Origin: an uncultured Eubacteriales bacterium
GTDB lineage: Bacteria; Bacillota; Clostridia; Christensenellales; Aristaeellaceae
Length of the DNA: 12,432 bases
Direction: 5' to 3'
Assembly: GCA_900553265.1 (NCBI GenBank)
Contig: USDD01000078.1
Span: 1 to 12,432, forward strand
Part shown: in pieces, positions 1 to 5,936 of the stretch
Numbering within the stretch: the first letter of the stretch is position 1
How the letters are laid out: each line of letters starts with the position of its first letter
The notes under the pieces: generated by a model
Database searches by the model: none
Told to the model about the DNA's origin: nothing
What the model saw: only the letters and a program-made list of their open reading frames with translations
Program-made: the position numbers and the translations under genes

Positions 1-79
1 TTTCGTCAGATGCAAATGCAGATTCCGAAGGTTTACTGGAGGTAAATCGAGGAATCTGCATGCCGCAGATGGTGGAAAA
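1..79. repeat. Structured intergenic repeat, copy A (nested hairpin)
   Basis: This is a long imperfect palindrome. An 11-bp perfect outer stem pairs 16-26 (ATGCAGATTCC) with 51-61 (GGAATCTGCAT). A three-by-two internal loop follows (GAA at 27-29 facing GA at 49-50). The inner stem pairs 30-36 (GGTTTAC) with 42-48 (GTAAATC) around the loop TGGAG (37-41). A weaker basal pairing joins TTTCGTCA (1-8) to the stretch ending in GGAAA near 70-78. The core is shared with 12361-12427 (TTTCGTCAG and TCCGAAGG are identical in both), so it is a dispersed family and not a chance palindrome. It may extend left of the window. It lies beyond the 3' end of the minus-strand mutarotase gene. Whether it acts as RNA, as DNA or as a mobile repeat cannot be told from sequence. 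Confidence 0.7.
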
Positions 80-93
80 GACAGAACCCGACA

Positions 94-153
94 CGCCGCC
101 GAATTGTGCGGTGGTGCCTTAAGGAAGCGCCGCCGAATTGCGCGGCGTCGCCT
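94..153. repeat. Two tandem 26-bp GC-rich hairpin units
   Basis: Copy 1 (94-119) and copy 2 (128-153) match at 22 of 26 positions with a period of 34 bases. Each contains CGCCGC, then CGAATTG, then GCGGYG, so each folds into a 6-bp stem with an 8-base loop. Copy 2 is perfect; copy 1 keeps the stem through a G-U wobble. The pair starts 10 bases past the stop codon of the minus-strand mutarotase gene, so one or both may act as its transcription terminator or 3' stabiliser, although the T tracts on that strand (CTTCCTT, TCTTTTCC) are broken. They may also be the right-hand part of the structured repeat at 1-79. Confidence 0.55.
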
Positions 154-162
154 GAAACGGAA

Positions 163-594
163 TTACTTCACGACGCCCTTCTGCAAAATGACGTTGGCGT
201 AGAGCGCCGTCTCGCCGGTGGAGATGACGGCGTAGCACTTCTTCGCCTCGTCGTAGAAGCTGAAACGCTCCACGTGGCGAATCTTCGTGCCGGGCTGATG
301 CTTTTCGATGATCTTCGCGAATTCGTCCCAGATGGGCGTCTCCACGTTGTCGCCGGGTACGACCTCCATCAGCGACACGGGCGCGTCCACATAGGTGTCC
401 AGCGGGAAGAGCGTCAGAATCGCGTCCAGCACCTCGGCGCAGCCGTGGCCGTCCAGACGGATCAGCGGGCTGTCGCCCGCGATGGACGCGTGGGGGAAGT
501 TGCCGTCGCCGATGACCAGCGTGTCGCCGTGACCCATCTCCATCAGGACCTTCAGAAGCTCCGGAGAGAGCAGACTGGGAATGCCTTTGAGCAT
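163..594 (-). CDS. fucU: RbsD/FucU-type sugar mutarotase, probably L-fucose mutarotase
   Basis: The predicted 143-residue cytoplasmic protein interconverts the alpha and beta anomers of a sugar (fucose for FucU, ribose pyranose/furanose for RbsD), supplying the form used by the next isomerase or kinase. It opens with MLKGIPSLLSPELLKVLMEMG, very like E. coli FucU, and its length matches that family (about 140). The conserved GHGD has His22, Asp30 lies in the following IGDGNFP, and the C-terminal TGETALYANVILQKG carries Tyr132 and Asn134 where FucU has its active-site Tyr and Asn. The ATG at 594 has AAAGGA nine bases upstream and a near-perfect promoter. No other fucose gene is in view, so the exact sugar is inferred from similarity. 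FucU is favoured over RbsD by the N-terminal wording. Confidence 0.9.
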   Translation of the reverse strand: MLKGIPSLLSPELLKVLMEMGHGDTLVIGDGNFPHASIAGDSPLIRLDGHGCAEVLDAILTLFPLDTYVDAPVSLMEVVPGDNVETPIWDEFAKIIEKHQPGTKIRHVERFSFYDEAKKCYAVISTGETALYANVILQKGVVK

Positions 595-633
595 GGAAAT
601 TCATCCTTTCTAAAATTCAATTCGGATGATTCT

Positions 634-661
634 ATTATACCGAAACGGGGCGATTTGTCAA
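634..661 (-). promoter_or_regulatory. Sigma-A promoter of the mutarotase gene
   Basis: Read on the minus strand, a perfect TTGACA (656-661) is followed after 16 bases by a perfect TATAAT (634-639). It sits about 40 bases upstream of the ATG at 594. It is the strongest promoter by sequence in the window. No operator palindrome is evident around it. Confidence 0.88.
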
Positions 662-734
662 CTTTTGGAAAAGCCTGCGGAATTTGCGGAACCTTTGTCC
701 GGGCGCTCGCGTCTATTGAATTGAGGTGAAAGCA

Positions 735-1466
735 TTGGATCTGAGATTGTTTTATCGAATTCTGGGGGCGGCGTGTCTGGCCTATTTTCTGCTGTTCTCC
801 GTCTGCTCCCGCTTCGGCCTGAGCCTGAGCTGGCTCTGGATCGTGCTGGGCGGCATACTGCTGGCGGCGGGCGCGCTGACGGGACGCGTACCGAGAGGTG
901 TCGCCATCGCCTTTCGCGCGGTAATGCTCACGGGTCTTGCGGCGCTGCTGGCGCTTCAGGGGCTTGTCGTCAGCGGCATGACCTCCCGGACGCCGCCGGG
1001 ACTGGACTACCTCATCGTGCTGGGCGCGCGGGTGGACGCGGACGGCCCCAGCCGTTCGCTGCGCTGGCGCATCAACGCCGCCGCGGAATACCTCAGGGAG
1101 AATCCCGATACGCTGGTCATCGCCTCGGGCGGCAAGGGCTCGGACGAGCACATCAGCGAGGCCGAGTGCATCCAAAACGAGCTGATCGCCGCGGGCATTG
1201 CCGAAAGCCGCATTCTCATGGAGGACAAATCCACCTCCACCGCCGAGAACATGGCCTTCTCCAAGGCGCTGCTGCCCTCCACGGACGTCTCGGTGGGGCT
1301 GGTGACCAACAACTTCCATGTCTGTCGCGCCGTGAAGCTGGCCGAAAAGGCGGGCTACTCCAACGTCTGCGGCCTGGCCGCGCCCTACACCGGGCCGACG
1401 CTTCCCCACTACATGGTGCGCGAGGCCGTGTGCCTGGTCGTGGATTTTCTGCGGGGAAATCTCTGA
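735..1466 (+). CDS. DUF218 (YdcF/SanA-like) membrane-anchored protein
   Basis: The 243-residue protein has three hydrophobic segments near residues 8-24, 28-47 and 57-77, then a DUF218 domain from about residue 88 to the end. Family hallmarks are visible: YLIVLGARV, PSRSLRWRI, VIASGGKGSDE followed by SEAE, and STSTAENM. DUF218 proteins (YdcF, SanA, ElyC) are envelope-associated and are linked to cell-wall or vancomycin-related phenotypes, but the reaction is unknown. I choose TTG at 735 because GAGGTG (723-728) lies six bases upstream; GTG at 726 would sit inside that ribosome site. It is divergent from the mutarotase gene (140 bases between starts). I see no clear promoter on this strand. 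A strong terminator follows, so it is probably monocistronic. Confidence 0.85.
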   Translation: MDLRLFYRILGAACLAYFLLFSVCSRFGLSLSWLWIVLGGILLAAGALTGRVPRGVAIAFRAVMLTGLAALLALQGLVVSGMTSRTPPGLDYLIVLGARVDADGPSRSLRWRINAAAEYLRENPDTLVIASGGKGSDEHISEAECIQNELIAAGIAESRILMEDKSTSTAENMAFSKALLPSTDVSVGLVTNNFHVCRAVKLAEKAGYSNVCGLAAPYTGPTLPHYMVREAVCLVVDFLRGNL

Positions 1467-1483
1467 CAAGCCCATTTTTATAG

Positions 1484-1517
1484 AAAAGGATCGATCGAAA
1501 AAAGGTCGATCTTTTTT
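1484..1517 (+). terminator. Rho-independent terminator after the DUF218 gene
   Basis: GATCGATC (1489-1496) pairs with GGTCGATC (1504-1511) through one G-U, around a seven-base A-rich loop. The stem can be extended by AAAA pairing with the following T run. Six Ts (1512-1517) follow directly. It separates the DUF218 gene from the CBS-protein operon. Confidence 0.85.
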
Positions 1518-1542
1518 CATTGCGGAAATTTCGCCGAAGCGA

Positions 1543-1571
1543 TAGTCAAAGGCGGAAAAGTATGCTATAAT
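1543..1571 (+). promoter_or_regulatory. Extended -10 promoter of the CBS-protein/xpt/HAD operon
   Basis: TATAAT at 1566-1571 is preceded by TGC (an extended -10). The -35 candidate is TAGTCA (1543-1548) with exactly 17 bases between; it matches TTGACA at four of six positions. It lies 63 bases upstream of the ATG at 1635, just past the preceding terminator. Confidence 0.75.
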
Positions 1572-1634
1572 GAAATGTAAGCTGGTTTGTTCCGGCAAAA
1601 AATCTCGCAACGACGAGAGGGAGGTTTCCGCCCG

Positions 1635-2936
1635 ATGGCTGACCCGTTAGGTCCGAGTATTCTATCCGCACTGTTTCTCCTGTTCTCCGCGTTCGTCTGC
1701 GCGCTGAACGACGCGCTGCCCTCCATGGACGCTTCCGAGCTGAACAAAAAGGCCGAGCAGGATGCGTCCGCCCAGCGCATGCTGAGGCTGCTGAACCGCT
1801 ATGACAATGGCTTCGGTGAAATCCGAATGACCTACGCCGCGCTGATCGCCGCGTCCTTTGCGTCGCTGGCGGGGTCGGTCTGCCCCCGCGTGTGCGCCGC
1901 GCTGCATGTTTCCGCGGCGCTGTGCGCGCTGATTGCGCTGATTCCCTTCTGCATCGTCGCCTTCACGCTGACGGGCATTCTCCCCGGCGCGCTCGCCGCC
2001 CGCTGGCCGGAGCAGACGCTCGAGCGCATCGCCGCCCCGGCGGAATGGGCCGTATGGCTGCTCACGCCGGTGACGAAGGCCGCCTACTGGATCGGCCGCG
2101 CGCTGCTGAAGCCCTTTCACCTTCAGCCCGCCAACGCCTCGGAGAGCGTGACGGAAGAGGAAATCCGCATGATGGTGGACATCGGCGAGGAGAAGGGTGC
2201 GATCGAGTCCGACGAAAAGGAAATGATCGAAAACATCTTCGAGTTCAACAACATGAACGCCGAGGACTGCATGACTCATCGCAAGGACATCACCGCCATC
2301 GACGTGGAATCCACCGAGGACGAAATTTACGAAACCATCTCCGAAAGCGGCCTGTCCCGCTTCCCGGTCTACGAGGACACCATCGACAACGTCATCGGCC
2401 TGCTGACCGCCCGGGACTTTCTCATCAACCGCTGCTCCCCGCAGCCCAGGCCGTTCCGCGAGCTGATCCGCCCGGCGCATTTCGTGCCCGAATCCGTGCG
2501 CACGGACGTGCTCTTCCGGGAAATGCAGACCCGCAAGCAGCACATGTCCATCGTCATCGACGAATACGGCGGCACCAGCGGCTTAATCACGCTGGAGGAT
2601 CTGCTGGAGGAGATCGTCGGCAATATCTACGACGAGTTCGACCCCAAGGAGGAGCAGGATATCACGCCCCTGAGCGACGGGCGCTACCGCGTGGCCGGCG
2701 GCGTGGATCTGGAGACGCTTTCTGAGGCGCTGGACATCGAGCTTCCGCTGGACGAGGAATACAGCACGCTGGGCGGTCTGGTGTTCAGCCATCTGACGCA
2801 GATTCCCGCCGACGGCGCGCGCCCGGTGGTGGAATGCTGCGGGCTGCGCATCAGCGTGACCGAAATCGCCGACCGCCGCGTGGAATGGGCCATCGTGGAA
2901 AAGCTCCCCAGAGAGACCAAAACCGAAGAGGAATAA
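1635..2936 (+). CDS. DUF21-CBS-CorC/HlyC domain membrane protein (CNNM/HlyC family)
   Basis: The 433-residue protein has a hydrophobic N-terminal part (DUF21/CNNM) with segments near residues 8-25, 65-82, 86-120 and 135-155. An acidic linker with the family phrase EEKGAIESDEKEMIENIFEF (187-206) follows, then two CBS motifs (about 211-268 and 276-333, with VIDEYGGTSGLITLEDLLEE), and a CorC/HlyC transporter-associated domain (about 347-423). Relatives such as CorC and MpfA act in Mg2+/Co2+ or Na+ handling. The usual Ser-x-Glu-Thr/Met-Ala signature after the first helix reads CALNDALPSMDASEL here, so ion transport by this copy is uncertain. I start at ATG 1635 with AGGGAGG ten bases upstream; the upstream TTG at 1587 lacks a ribosome site. 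It is the first gene of a unit with xpt and a HAD phosphatase. Confidence 0.88.
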   Translation: MADPLGPSILSALFLLFSAFVCALNDALPSMDASELNKKAEQDASAQRMLRLLNRYDNGFGEIRMTYAALIAASFASLAGSVCPRVCAALHVSAALCALIALIPFCIVAFTLTGILPGALAARWPEQTLERIAAPAEWAVWLLTPVTKAAYWIGRALLKPFHLQPANASESVTEEEIRMMVDIGEEKGAIESDEKEMIENIFEFNNMNAEDCMTHRKDITAIDVESTEDEIYETISESGLSRFPVYEDTIDNVIGLLTARDFLINRCSPQPRPFRELIRPAHFVPESVRTDVLFREMQTRKQHMSIVIDEYGGTSGLITLEDLLEEIVGNIYDEFDPKEEQDITPLSDGRYRVAGGVDLETLSEALDIELPLDEEYSTLGGLVFSHLTQIPADGARPVVECCGLRISVTEIADRRVEWAIVEKLPRETKTEEE

Positions 2937-2967
2937 CCGCAAGACACGAAAGGAAGGAAATCTCGAA

Positions 2968-3537
2968 ATGGAACGCTTGAAGCAGAAAATTCTCAGCGAA
3001 GGCAAGGCGCTCAGCGAGCACGTGCTGCTGGTGGACTCCTTTCTGAATCATCAGGTCGACCCCGAGCTGATGCAGGCCGTGGGCGAGGAATTCGCCGCGC
3101 GCTTCGCCGACGAGGCCGTCGACCGCGTCGTCACCATCGAATCCTCGGGCATTGCCCCGGCGGTCATGACCGCGCTGGCGATGAAAAAGCCCATGGTCAT
3201 TCTGAAAAAGTCCAAATCGAGCATCCTTCAGGACGGCGTTCTCCAGACCGAGGTCTTTTCCTTCACCAAAAACGCGCCCTATCAGCTGACGCTGAAGACC
3301 CAGTTCGTCCATCCGGGCGAGCGCGTGCTGCTCATCGACGATTTCCTCGCCAACGGTGAGGCGGCGCTGGGCGGCATCCGTCTGCTGGAAAAGGCCGGCG
3401 CGAAGGTGGTCGGCGTGGGCGCGGTCATCGCCAAGACCTTCCAGCCCGGCATGGAGAAGCTGCGTGCGTCCGGCTATCGCGTGGAAGCTCTCGCCCCCGT
3501 CTGCCGCATGGCGGAAAACGTCATCGAGTTCGAGTGA
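2968..3537 (+). CDS. xpt: Xanthine phosphoribosyltransferase
   Basis: Xpt converts xanthine plus PRPP to XMP plus pyrophosphate in cytoplasmic purine salvage. The 189-residue product tracks B. subtilis Xpt (about 194): LVDSFLNHQVDPELM (21-35), TIESSGIAPAVMT (56-68), the PRPP-binding VLLIDDFLANGEA (120-132) with its Asp-Asp pair, and KTFQPG followed by GYRVEALA near the end. ATG 2968 is preceded by AGGAAGG. Only 31 bases separate it from the CBS-protein gene and the next gene begins 11 bases after its stop, so the three form one transcription unit. In many Firmicutes xpt is led by a purine riboswitch; there is no room for one directly before this gene, so control may come only from the operon promoter at 1543. 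Confidence 0.96.
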   Translation: MERLKQKILSEGKALSEHVLLVDSFLNHQVDPELMQAVGEEFAARFADEAVDRVVTIESSGIAPAVMTALAMKKPMVILKKSKSSILQDGVLQTEVFSFTKNAPYQLTLKTQFVHPGERVLLIDDFLANGEAALGGIRLLEKAGAKVVGVGAVIAKTFQPGMEKLRASGYRVEALAPVCRMAENVIEFE

Positions 3538-3548
3538 GGAGGACAGAC

Positions 3549-4328
3549 ATGCAGCTTCAGGACGTCAGATGCTTCCTTCTGGACATGGACGGCACCTTCT
3601 ATCTCGGCGGCCAGATCATCCCCGGCTCGCTGGAATTCATCGAGAAGGTGGTCTCTTCCGGCCGCGACTTCATGTTTCTGACCAACAACTCCTCCCACAA
3701 CGCCAATTTCTACGTGCAGAAGCTGGCGAAAATGGGCCTTTCCATCGACCGCCGGCGGGTCATGACCTCCGGCGAGGCCACCTGCGAAAAGATCAGCGAG
3801 CTGTATCCAGGCAGGCGCGCCTTCGTGCTGGGCAACGAGTTCCTCCGGGAGGAATTCCGCGAGGCGGGCATCCCGCTGGACGACGAGCATCCCGACATCG
3901 TGGTCATCGGCTTCGACACCACGCTGACCTATCAGAAGATGTGGGACGTGTGCAATTTCGTGCGCGCGGGCCTTCCCTACATCGCCACCCATCCGGACTT
4001 CAACTGCCCCACCGAGACGGGCTTCATGCCCGACATCGGCGCGATCATGAGCTTCATCGAGGCCTCCACCGGCCGCCGCCCCGACCTGATCGTGGGCAAG
4101 CCCAACACGGGCATCGTCGAGGCCGTGCTGCGCCGCACGGGCCTGAAGGTGGATGAGCTGGCCATGGTGGGCGACCGCCTGTACACCGACATCGAAACCG
4201 GCCTGCGCAGCGGCATGCTGTCCATTCTGGTCATGAGCGGCGAAACCACTGAGGAAATGCTGGCCGCGTCGCCGAGCCAGCCCGACCTGAAGTTCGGACG
4301 GCTGTCCGATATGATCGACCTGTTATAA
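3549..4328 (+). CDS. HAD-superfamily phosphatase, NagD/class IIA type
   Basis: This 259-residue hydrolase should remove phosphate from a small metabolite through an aspartyl-phosphate. Motif I is LLDMDGTFYLGG with Asp12 (nucleophile) and Asp14 (acid/base); motif II is FLTNNSS (Thr45); the motif III lysine is in VGKPNTG (Lys184); motif IV is MVGDRLYTDIE (Asp209 and Asp214). The cap between motifs II and III, with GFDTTLTYQK and ATHPDFNCP, is the C2a type of NagD, AraL and YutF-like proteins. ATG 3549 has AGGAGG six bases upstream; GTG 3534, which overlaps the xpt stop, would fall in front of that site. The substrate is not evident. Being downstream of xpt suggests nucleotides or sugar phosphates, but that is inference. 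A terminator follows. Confidence 0.92.
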   Translation: MQLQDVRCFLLDMDGTFYLGGQIIPGSLEFIEKVVSSGRDFMFLTNNSSHNANFYVQKLAKMGLSIDRRRVMTSGEATCEKISELYPGRRAFVLGNEFLREEFREAGIPLDDEHPDIVVIGFDTTLTYQKMWDVCNFVRAGLPYIATHPDFNCPTETGFMPDIGAIMSFIEASTGRRPDLIVGKPNTGIVEAVLRRTGLKVDELAMVGDRLYTDIETGLRSGMLSILVMSGETTEEMLAASPSQPDLKFGRLSDMIDLL

Positions 4329-4366
4329 GCTCCGCGGAGAGGACGCGCCGTTCTCTCCGGCTTTTT
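4327..4366 (+). terminator. Terminator after the HAD phosphatase gene
   Basis: CGGAGAG (4335-4341) pairs with CTCTCCG (4353-4359). Flanking AAGC and GCTT can add four pairs past a small bulge. The run TTTTT (4362-4366) follows. It overlaps the stop codon of the HAD gene and closes the three-gene unit. Confidence 0.8.
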
Positions 4367-4396
4367 GTATTTGAAATTCGCGAGGATGGAGAAAAA

Positions 4397-5107
4397 ATGG
4401 ACGATTTTCAGTTTGAGTGCAGGTTTTACGACGACGACGCGACCTCGCTGGAGTGCTGCAAGAAAGTCACCTGCGGCTTTATTCGGCACAATGCGATCTA
4501 TGCATGCCCCGCTTACGCCGTCTGTGCCTTGATTCTGTGGCGATTCGGTTTCCCCATTCTCGCCAAGCTGATCGTCGCGCTCGTCGCTCTGATTCTGCTG
4601 GTTGCGTTCGGTTTTCCATACATCACCCTGAAGCAGGCGAAAAAGGAGACGCTCCGCCTGAACAACGGCGTTGTGCCCGAATGCGTCGTCCAGTTCGGCG
4701 AGCAGATCGTGCTGACCGAGGGCGCTGTGCGCATCACCACGGAATACGAACAGGTGACGGAGATTCGCCGATTGGAGCACTCCTGCGTGCTGATGACCGG
4801 TCGGGACACCGGGATTGTGTTCAAGCCCGATTCGTTTACCGTGGGAACCTATGAGGACTGCCTCGCGTTTCTGAAGGAGAAGTGCACCCATCTCGGCGAA
4901 GCCGCTGTCTATGCGAAGAAGCGCCGCAGGATCCGCAATATCGGCGGCGTAATGCTTGGCGTTCTGATCGGTCTTTTCCTCGGCCTGTCTAAAGCCGGCG
5001 TAATCGTCTCGCTCTCCCTTCTTCCGCTTTGGGTGTGGATTCTCGCCGTCCTCTGGCTGGCCGCGAGCGTATTTCTGCTCGCCGCCCCGAAGTCCGTATT
5101 CAAATGA
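4397..5107 (+). CDS. YcxB-like membrane protein, function unknown
   Basis: The 236-residue protein has two hydrophobic segments near residues 33-50 and 53-72, a soluble central part (about 80-170), a basic stretch KKRRRIR (174-180), and two more hydrophobic segments (about 182-200 and 202-228). The central part, with GEQIVLTEG, YEQVTEIRRLEHSCVLMTG and a phenylalanine-rich segment before TYEDCLAFLKEK, resembles the YcxB-like C-terminal domain of Firmicutes membrane proteins; its role is not known. ATG 4397 follows GGATGGAG. It comes after a terminator and I find no promoter in the 68-base gap, so its transcription is unclear. Third codon positions look less GC-rich than in neighbouring genes, perhaps reflecting low expression or more recent arrival. 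The next gene begins 13 bases after its stop. Confidence 0.7.
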   Translation: MDDFQFECRFYDDDATSLECCKKVTCGFIRHNAIYACPAYAVCALILWRFGFPILAKLIVALVALILLVAFGFPYITLKQAKKETLRLNNGVVPECVVQFGEQIVLTEGAVRITTEYEQVTEIRRLEHSCVLMTGRDTGIVFKPDSFTVGTYEDCLAFLKEKCTHLGEAAVYAKKRRRIRNIGGVMLGVLIGLFLGLSKAGVIVSLSLLPLWVWILAVLWLAASVFLLAAPKSVFK

Positions 5108-5120
5108 CTGGAGGAGCTTT

Positions 5121-5915
5121 ATGAATCGCAGAATTTCTCTCTGGCCCGGCGAAGCGCCCTATTCTTCTGAATCGCCCGGGCAGGCGCAGCCCAGCGTGAC
5201 GGAGTTTCGCGTTCCGGGCAGCCGCGGCGCGGTGATTGTCTGTCCCGGCGGCGGCTATGAGGTCAAGGCCGGGCACGAGGGCGCGCCCATCGCCGAAATG
5301 CTCAACGAGGCGGGCATATCCGCCTATGTGCTGGACTATCGCGTCGTGCCCTTCCATCCCCTCGCGCCGCTGAGCGACGCGCTGCGCGCCATCCGCGTGG
5401 TGCGCTCCATGGGCTATGAGAAGGTGGCCATTCTCGGCTTCTCCGCCGGAGGACACCTGTGCAGCAGCGCGGCGACGCTGTACAAGCCCGGCGACCCGGA
5501 CAGCGACGACCCCGTGGAGCGCCTGTCCTCCCGGCCCGACGCGTTTATCCCCTGCTACGGAGAGGTCACGCTGAACGACTACACGCGCCCCGACTCGTGG
5601 ATGGATTCCATGCGCCGGTATGTGGACGATCCGTATCAGCTGCCCAATTTCTACATCACCCCGAACGTCACGCCCGACACGCCCCCAGCCTTCATCTGGC
5701 ACACCGCCGACGATCAGGTCGTGTCGGTGCAGGACAGTCTTGCGCTGGGCGCGGCGCTGGCAAAGAACGGCGTGCCATTTGAGATGCACGTCTTCCCCCA
5801 CGGCCCGCATGGGCTGGGACTTGCGACCGAAATGCCCGACGTGGCCCAATGGACGGGCCTGTGCCGGCGCTGGCTGCGCGGTCTGGGCTATGCGCAGCAG
5901 CTTCAGACAAAATAA
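5121..5915 (+). CDS. Alpha/beta hydrolase, acetyl-xylan-esterase-like, paralogue 1
   Basis: The 264-residue protein has no signal peptide, so it probably works in the cytoplasm, removing acetyl or other acyl groups from imported sugars. The fold markers are the oxyanion stretch VCPGGGY (40-46), the nucleophile elbow GFSAGG (Ser108), Asp198 in HTADDQ, and His230 in FPHGPHGLG. This matches the BD-FAE/acetyl esterase group of small hydrolases. The start ATG 5121 has GGAGGA five bases upstream. It is followed 21 bases later by a close paralogue. Residues 147-181, between the nucleophile and the acid, are unlike that paralogue and lack the LLG-containing segment I would expect in this family, so substrate choice may differ. 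The substrate is unknown. Confidence 0.88.
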   Translation: MNRRISLWPGEAPYSSESPGQAQPSVTEFRVPGSRGAVIVCPGGGYEVKAGHEGAPIAEMLNEAGISAYVLDYRVVPFHPLAPLSDALRAIRVVRSMGYEKVAILGFSAGGHLCSSAATLYKPGDPDSDDPVERLSSRPDAFIPCYGEVTLNDYTRPDSWMDSMRRYVDDPYQLPNFYITPNVTPDTPPAFIWHTADDQVVSVQDSLALGAALAKNGVPFEMHVFPHGPHGLGLATEMPDVAQWTGLCRRWLRGLGYAQQLQTK

Positions 5916-5936
5916 TTCTATGGAGGGATTTATACC

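Noticed and set aside
27..50. Reading the GAA/GA internal loop of the repeat as a kink-turn
   Set aside because: A three-base bulge followed by tandem G-A pairs is not present in the right order; the loop only superficially resembles one.
94..153. Tandem repeats as a short CRISPR array
   Set aside because: Only two units, 8-base spacing, strongly self-complementary, and no cas genes nearby.
552..1610. A 352-residue minus-strand open frame over the DUF218 gene
   Set aside because: It overlaps a terminator and two promoters and encodes Arg/Gly/Gln-rich low-complexity sequence with no family likeness.
1587..1634. An N-terminal extension of the CBS protein from TTG 1587
   Set aside because: The extension would encode the AGGGAGG ribosome site and charged residues before the first membrane helix; ATG 1635 is better supported.
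2937..2967. Purine riboswitch directly ahead of xpt
   Set aside because: The gap is 31 bases, far too short for the aptamer, and shows no such fold.
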